Below, piece by piece: positions 5,081 through 8,928 of a DNA stretch of 8,928 nt. The position numbers were made by a program, and so were the translations under genes. Within the stretch, counting starts at the first letter, position 1. The number at the start of each line of letters is the position of its first letter. Location: assembly GCA_030624695.1 (NCBI GenBank), contig JAUXJP010000025.1, positions 1 through 8,928 of the forward strand, in the 5' to 3' direction. The notes below the pieces were generated by a model. The model was not told the DNA's origin and searched no databases. It saw only the letters and a program-made list of their open reading frames with translations. Source of the DNA: Candidatus Dadabacteria bacterium. Its GTDB lineage: Bacteria; Desulfobacterota_D; UBA1144; Nemesobacterales; JAJCZQ01.

Positions 5081-6388
5081 TTACTGAAATACCGCGAGGA
5101 GCATACCAGCGGCTACCGCGGAACCAATAACACCGGCAACATTAGGGCCCATTGCATGCATAAGAAGCACGTTCTGAGGATCTTCCTTAGCTCCCATATC
5201 CTGCGACACCCTGGCGGCCATAGGTACGGCCGATACCCCGGCTGATCCTATAAGCGGGTTGATCTTGGTGGAAGAAAATATATTCATCAACTTGGCCATC
5301 AATATCCCGGATGCTGTACCAATACTGAAAGCAATTATACCAAGCAGTAAAATTCCAAGTGTTTCTACTGTCAGAAACTCGTTTGCAAGTAGTTTGGAAC
5401 CGACTCCAAGGCCGAGAAAAATAGTTGTAATGTTTATAAGGGCATTACGTGTTGTATCTGAAAGCCTTTCAACCACTCCGCATTCCCTCATTAAATTACC
5501 AAACATAAAAAATCCGATAAGAGGTGCTGCTGACGGAAGGAGTAATGCACAAAGGGAAAGTGCCATTAACGGGAAGATTATCTTTTCAGTCCTTCCGACC
5601 GGCCTTAGCTGGGTCATCCTGATTTTTCTTTCTTCACTTGTTGTAAGCAGTTTCATAATAGGCGGTTGAATGATCGGAACAAGGGCCATATAAGAATAAG
5701 CTGCTATTGATATTGCACCAAGAAGTCTTGGGGAAAGCTGAGAAGATAGGTAAATTGCTGTTGGCCCGTCAGCTCCTCCTATAATTCCAATAGAAGCTGC
5801 ATCTTTAAATGAAAAGTCTATACCCGGCACAAACTGAGTTAGGGCAAGTGCTCCGACAAGTGTCGTAAATATTCCAAACTGTGCTGCCCCGCCAAGTAGA
5901 ATTGTTTTGGGGTTTGCGAGAAGTGGGCCAAAATCGGTAAGAGCGCCTACTCCCATAAAAATTATAAGCGGGAAAATTCCCGTTTTAATACCAATATCAT
6001 AAATATAGTGGATTATTCCGCCCGGCTCACTGATTCCGGCAATCGGTATGTTCGATAAAATACACCCGAAGGCAATAGTTACCAGAAGTAATGGTTCAAA
6101 TTTCTTTGCTATCCCGAGATAAAGGAGCAAAAATCCAACAACTATCATTAGCAGCCTGCCGAGGCCGTCAGTCCAGGATCTCTTATTACCTTCTATAAAA
6201 CCGCTGATTCCGGTTGAATTTGCTATGTTGGAAATAAGTTCAGAAAAACCCGGAAGTTTTAACTGCTTTTCCTGCTCTACAGGTGCTGCTGCCTGTACAT
6301 CACTTTGCTGTGCACTGTAAACCACGGAAGCGGAAAACAGACTCATGAGAACTACTGAGAGCAAAAGAATAATTAGAATTCTATTCAT
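5081..6388 (-). CDS. oadB: Na+-translocating decarboxylase beta subunit (oxaloacetate/methylmalonyl-CoA type)
   Basis: OadB is the membrane subunit that decarboxylates carboxybiotin and pumps Na+ outward. The 435-residue protein shows the family marks: AKKFEPLLLVTIAFGCILSN (94-113), the Na+-site motif GIIGGADGPTAIYL (201-214, with D207 matching the essential Asp of known beta subunits), SYMALVPIIQPPIMKLLTT (232-250), and NPLIGSAGVSAVPMAARVS (377-395) followed by MHAMGPNVAGVIGSA (410-424). Ahead of the conserved core is an extra N-terminus of about 45 residues. It begins with a signal-peptide-like stretch (MNRILIILLLSVVLMSLFSA, with possible cleavage near YSA-QQ at 24-28) followed by a Gln/Ala/Glu-rich linker. 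I recall similar extensions in Campylobacterota. The gene starts 6 bp after the oadA stop and ends the oad operon. Specificity (oxaloacetate, methylmalonyl-CoA or glutaconyl-CoA) is not encoded in this subunit. Confidence 0.96.
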   Translation of the reverse strand: MNRILIILLLSVVLMSLFSASVVYSAQQSDVQAAAPVEQEKQLKLPGFSELISNIANSTGISGFIEGNKRSWTDGLGRLLMIVVGFLLLYLGIAKKFEPLLLVTIAFGCILSNIPIAGISEPGGIIHYIYDIGIKTGIFPLIIFMGVGALTDFGPLLANPKTILLGGAAQFGIFTTLVGALALTQFVPGIDFSFKDAASIGIIGGADGPTAIYLSSQLSPRLLGAISIAAYSYMALVPIIQPPIMKLLTTSEERKIRMTQLRPVGRTEKIIFPLMALSLCALLLPSAAPLIGFFMFGNLMRECGVVERLSDTTRNALINITTIFLGLGVGSKLLANEFLTVETLGILLLGIIAFSIGTASGILMAKLMNIFSSTKINPLIGSAGVSAVPMAARVSQDMGAKEDPQNVLLMHAMGPNVAGVIGSAVAAGMLLAVFQ

Positions 6389-6394
6389 ATGATT

Positions 6395-8194
6395 TTATCT
6401 ACTTATTGTCAACAGCCTCTGCCCTGCTTCAACAACATCACCCTGCTCAACATCAATTGCTGCAATAGTACCTACGGCAGGAGAAGCAACAGGGGTCTCC
6501 ATCTTCATCGCTTCAAGAATCAGGAGTGTATCGTTTTCATTAACCGAATCCCCTACTTTTACAGCGACCTTGTAAACATTACCGGGGACGCTGGAAGTAA
6601 CCTCTGCCACGTCACCCGTAGGTGCAGCAGCCGGCTGGGGTTTTTGTTCGACAGTTTTAACTTCCTGGTAGCTCTGCACATCAGCTGTGCCTTCTTTTAC
6701 GCTTACGTTGTAGTCTTCTCCGTTTACCGTTACTACAAAATTTTCAAATCCGCCTGTGCCTTTACTCTTGGCGGCTGGTTCACTTGCCTGTTCTTCAACA
6801 TTTTTTCTTACATTTATAGAAAAATTACCCTTAAGAAAATCGAGTCCTTTATTTCCACCCGGAGTTTCAAGGGCACCTACAATAAAAATGTTCTCATCAG
6901 TAACATCAAGGCCTTCCTTTTCAAGTATGGCTTTGGCCTTTGGAATACCCGGTTCGAGAATATCCAGAGGGTTGCCGTCAAACCTTGGTTTACCAAGCTG
7001 TTCTTCGGCAATCTTAACTACTTCTTCATCAGGCTCCACGGGGGTTTTTCCAAAATAACCCAGTACCATGTTTCCGTATCCGTCTGTTATCTTTTTCCAT
7101 GGGCCCTGCGTAACATTCGCAAATGCCTGCTGGAAATAGAACTGGGACACCGGGGTTACGGAGGTACCAAAACCTCCCTTCGCCACGCATTCGGACATTG
7201 CTTCGATCACCTGGGGATAAAGCTTAAGTGTGCCCGTATCTCTCATCATCATTGTATTTGCTGTGAGTGCGCCGCCCGGCATAGGTGAAAGTAAAACTTC
7301 GGAAGATACCTTTAAGGCTTCAGGAGGAAAATAGTATTCCTTCATCTGTTCGTTAAATACTGCATTTGCTTCAAGTATTTTATTTACATCAATATCGAGT
7401 GTGTAATCCGTACCTTTTAATGCATTCCACATAGAAAGAAGGTCAGGCTGTCCTGTCCCGCCTGATACAGGGGCCCTTGCTACACATATTCCGTCAACTC
7501 CCCCGTTAATACCTGCCATATACTGATATACTCCCTGTCCGGCAGTTTCGTGCGTATGGAGCCATAGTATAGTGTCATCACTCACAATCTTTCTGGCGGC
7601 TTTTATAGTCTTATAAATTTTATTGGGATTAGAAGTACCTGATGCGTCTTTAAAACAGATTGAATCAAATGGCAAACCTGAATCCAGTATCTGTTTTAAT
7701 CTGTTGATATAGAACTCCTCATCATGTGCACCTGAACATCCGGGGGGCAGTTCCATTAATGTGACAACAGCCTGGTGATGAAGCCCTGCATCTTTTATAC
7801 ACTGGCCAGAGTACTCAAGGTTTCTTACATCATTAAGCGCATCAAAATTCCTGATATGGGTTATCCCGTGTTTTTTAAACATCTTTGCATGTAGGTCGAT
7901 CATGTCTTTTGGCTGCTGCGAAAGAGCAACGACATTTATACCTCTTGCAAGTGTCTGGAGGTTTGCATCGGGGCCTGCGGCTTCCCTGAACTTGTCCATC
8001 ATATCAAATGCGGACTCACCGCAATAAAGAAACAAACTCTGGAATCTCGCTCCGCCTCCTGCTTCAAAGTGAGTAATGCCGGCATGTGAGGCAGCCTCTA
8101 CGGCAGGAATAAAATCTTCTGTTAATACCCTAGCCCCAAAAAAAGACTGAAATCCGTCTCTGAAGGACGTATCCTGAAATAAAATTCTTTTCAT
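6395..8194 (-). CDS. oadA: Biotin-dependent decarboxylase alpha subunit (5S carboxyltransferase plus biotin carrier)
   Basis: OadA transfers the carboxyl group of oxaloacetate to its own biotin, for use by OadB. In this 599-residue protein the TIM-barrel carboxyltransferase domain spans about 1-300, with metal/catalytic residues D13 (FRDGFQS), K182 (CFKDASG), H213 and H215 (LHTHE). A PYC_OADA-type conserved domain runs to about 465 (SPMPGGALTANTMMMRD, KTPVEPDEEVVKIA). A Pro/Ala/Gln-rich linker (about 466-528) leads to the biotinyl domain, with the biotin site EAMKM and K564 35 residues from the C-terminus, as usual. There is no biotin carboxylase domain. The barrel differs from Klebsiella-type OadA at several motifs (FRDGFQS for LRDAHQS, ELPPGCSGAHD near 148-158, VTPVSQF for VTPSSK), marking a divergent lineage. 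ATG at 8194 lies 9 bp after oadG, with AGGT overlapping the oadG stop. A pyruvate carboxylase B subunit is the main alternative, but the oadG and oadB neighbours favour the pump. Confidence 0.95.
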   Translation of the reverse strand: MKRILFQDTSFRDGFQSFFGARVLTEDFIPAVEAASHAGITHFEAGGGARFQSLFLYCGESAFDMMDKFREAAGPDANLQTLARGINVVALSQQPKDMIDLHAKMFKKHGITHIRNFDALNDVRNLEYSGQCIKDAGLHHQAVVTLMELPPGCSGAHDEEFYINRLKQILDSGLPFDSICFKDASGTSNPNKIYKTIKAARKIVSDDTILWLHTHETAGQGVYQYMAGINGGVDGICVARAPVSGGTGQPDLLSMWNALKGTDYTLDIDVNKILEANAVFNEQMKEYYFPPEALKVSSEVLLSPMPGGALTANTMMMRDTGTLKLYPQVIEAMSECVAKGGFGTSVTPVSQFYFQQAFANVTQGPWKKITDGYGNMVLGYFGKTPVEPDEEVVKIAEEQLGKPRFDGNPLDILEPGIPKAKAILEKEGLDVTDENIFIVGALETPGGNKGLDFLKGNFSINVRKNVEEQASEPAAKSKGTGGFENFVVTVNGEDYNVSVKEGTADVQSYQEVKTVEQKPQPAAAPTGDVAEVTSSVPGNVYKVAVKVGDSVNENDTLLILEAMKMETPVASPAVGTIAAIDVEQGDVVEAGQRLLTISR

Positions 8195-8203
8195 AACACC
8201 AAC

Positions 8204-8431
8204 CTAATTACTACCTTTTTTTCTATTGCGGTAAGAAGATACAGCAGCTGACAACACAGCTATTAAATCGTCAGCAGACTTTGCAGAAGGGCTTATACCT
8301 GAGGATGGCGTAGCCATCGCTTTTCCTTTAAATAATTTTGAAGACAAGAATACAAGAAGCATCAGAATTATTAAGAATATATAAACTATGGCCATTCCAA
8401 GGACCATTAATTTTAAACCTTCCAGAATCAT
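8204..8431 (-). CDS. oadG: Decarboxylase gamma subunit, small membrane anchor
   Basis: This 75-residue protein matches OadG in size, layout and position. One N-terminal membrane helix (about 9-30, MVLGMAIVYIFLIILMLLVF) is followed by a short Ser/Pro/Ala linker and a conserved-looking C-terminal helix, DDLIAVLSAAVSSYRNRKK (about 54-72). OadG holds the alpha and beta subunits together through its membrane helix and C-terminal tail. It opens the oadG-oadA-oadB unit, the common order. The linker is short, and the metal-binding His-rich tail of some enterobacterial OadG proteins is absent. A G-rich stretch (8453-8449) lies about 17 nt before the ATG, too far for a normal ribosome site, so initiation signals are weak. 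Confidence 0.9.
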   Translation of the reverse strand: MILEGLKLMVLGMAIVYIFLIILMLLVFLSSKLFKGKAMATPSSGISPSAKSADDLIAVLSAAVSSYRNRKKGSN

Positions 8432-8475
8432 TTATCTGCTAAAAATATCCCCCTTTAAAATTGATAGAGAGATTA

Positions 8476-8505
8476 ATTATTAGCAAGAATTGAGTGAAAA
8501 GTCAA
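8476..8505 (-). promoter_or_regulatory. Putative promoter of the oadGAB operon
   Basis: On the minus strand TTGACT (8505-8500, 5 of 6) is followed after 18 bp by AATAAT (8481-8476, 5 of 6). This would start transcription near 8469 and give a leader of about 38 nt. A second possible -10, a perfect TATAAT, lies just upstream at 8510-8505 but has no good -35. The region is the 115-bp gap between the transglycosylase and oadG. Confidence 0.45.
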
Positions 8506-8507
8506 TT
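8488..8507. promoter_or_regulatory. Inverted repeat in the oad promoter resembling the Fur-family operator
   Basis: AATTGA (8488-8493) and TCAATT (8502-8507) form a 6-bp inverted repeat with 8 bp between them. The plus strand reads AATTGAG, seven bases, then TCAATTATAA. The Fur-family operator reads AATTGAG, eight bases, then TCAATTATAA. The outer arms and the flanking TATAA are thus shared, but the inner GAAA/TTTC is not, and the spacing differs by 1 bp. It overlaps the -35 box proposed for oadG. It may be a weak site for the same regulator or for an unrelated one, or AT-rich coincidence. Confidence 0.3.
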
Positions 8508-8546
8508 ATAATGTTCTTATATGGTGGGAGAAAAAGCCCTGTTTCT

Positions 8547-8928
8547 CTAACTTTCTTTAACCAGTCTTTCGGTTTCCAGAAACTCTTTAAAATTCATTAC
8601 GGCTTTTACGTAATAAGGTTTTGATTTACTGAATGTTTTTTTAATCTGTTTGGTTTTTTTAGGCCCGTGATTATAAGCAAACAGTGCATAATCCATATTC
8701 CCGTACATATTTTCAAGATAGGACAGATAAGCTACTCCCAGCCTTATATTTGTTACAGGGTCAAAAAGCGACCTTGTGTTCTTTAGGGGAAGATCATATT
8801 TATTTGCAACGTACCTTCCTGTTGTGGGCATAAGCTGCATAAGTCCCCTTGCTCCCTTATGGGAAACTGCTTTGGGAGAGAATCTGCTTTCTACCTGGAT
8901 AACAGAAAGAATAAGGTACGGGTCTATA
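8547..8928 (-). CDS. Soluble lytic murein transglycosylase (Slt family), C-terminal part; 5' end outside window
   Basis: The frame stays open from the stop at 8549-8547 to the right edge. The internal ATG at 8840 is therefore not the start: the codons upstream of it still encode the catalytic core. About 126 codons are visible. The catalytic Glu lies in IQVESRFSP (Glu codon 8891-8889), followed by GARGLMQLMPTTG, then DPVTNIRLGVAYL, ALFAYNHGP and a Tyr-containing PYYVKAV. These are the motifs of the GH23 goose-lysozyme-like domain. The enzyme cleaves the MurNAc-GlcNAc bond of peptidoglycan in the periplasm, leaving 1,6-anhydro ends. The missing N-terminus should contain a signal peptide, and any extra domain cannot be judged. 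The protein ends soon after the catalytic domain. It precedes oadG by 115 bp without a convincing terminator and seems functionally unrelated to it. Confidence 0.94.
   Translation of the reverse strand, partial: IDPYLILSVIQVESRFSPKAVSHKGARGLMQLMPTTGRYVANKYDLPLKNTRSLFDPVTNIRLGVAYLSYLENMYGNMDYALFAYNHGPKKTKQIKKTFSKSKPYYVKAVMNFKEFLETERLVKES

Noticed and set aside
6389..7288. A 299-codon plus-strand ORF opposite oadA
   Set aside because: It lies antisense inside a strongly conserved biotin-enzyme gene. Its translation is rich in Cys, Phe, His and Tyr in no recognisable pattern, and it arises from the codon structure of the opposite strand.
8528..8547. Inverted repeat gagaaa / tttctc at the end of the transglycosylase gene, as a terminator
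   Set aside because: The stem is only 6 bp, overlaps the stop codon, and no T-tract follows on the minus strand. It is not a credible intrinsic terminator, and its likeness to the operator half-site is too short to use.
8547..8840. A complete 97-codon protein starting at ATG 8840
   Set aside because: The same frame continues upstream to the window edge and encodes the catalytic Glu segment of a lytic transglycosylase. The ATG is an internal Met within the GLMQLMP motif.

Overview
The window is a compact, roughly 40% GC stretch of a bacterial chromosome. Every supported gene lies on the minus strand, so transcription runs from high to low coordinates. The gene content suggests a Gram-negative bacterium: a MacB-type ABC permease, an Slt-type murein transglycosylase and a three-subunit sodium-pump decarboxylase. 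The decarboxylase alpha subunit belongs to a divergent lineage that I recall mainly from Campylobacterota and neighbouring phyla such as Deferribacterota. That placement is from memory and tentative; no rRNA or other phylogenetic marker is present. Most starts lack a strong Shine-Dalgarno sequence.

Right part (about 5081-8928), read in the direction of transcription. First is the 3' part of a soluble lytic transglycosylase gene that enters from outside the window. Next comes a tight oadG-oadA-oadB operon. OadG is a small membrane anchor, OadA carries the carboxyltransferase and biotin domains, and OadB is the sodium-translocating membrane subunit. Together they should form a biotin-dependent pump that couples decarboxylation, most likely of oxaloacetate, to Na+ export. 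All parts of a decarboxylase pump are present; no biotin carboxylase is.

Middle (3776-4950). A short-chain dehydrogenase/reductase gene with its own sigma70-like promoter is followed 14 bp later by a 131-codon gene of unknown function.

Left part (1-3746). This looks like a metal-homeostasis module: a Fur/Zur-family repressor, a ZIP-family metal transporter 2 bp behind it, an ABC ATPase plus FtsX/MacB-type permease pair, and the beginning of a small exported protein that may be DUF3299-like. The repressor gene has an exact consensus sigma70 promoter (TTGACA, 17 bp, TATAAT). A perfect 23-bp palindrome overlaps its -10 box, and this is a strong candidate for an autoregulatory Fur-family operator. 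A 13-bp piece of the same element recurs upstream of the ABC gene, and a looser relative lies in front of oadG. The set resembles zinc-regulated ZrgABCDE-like loci described in Vibrio, so zinc is the leading guess for the metal, but the sequence does not prove it.

Two substitutions at normally critical positions stand out. The ABC signature reads LSVDQ instead of LSGGQ, and the ZIP transmembrane metal motif has Cys in place of the first His (CNFTD for HNFTD). There are no RNA genes, insertion sequences, CRISPR arrays or phage genes, and no gene-free stretch exceeds 165 bp.
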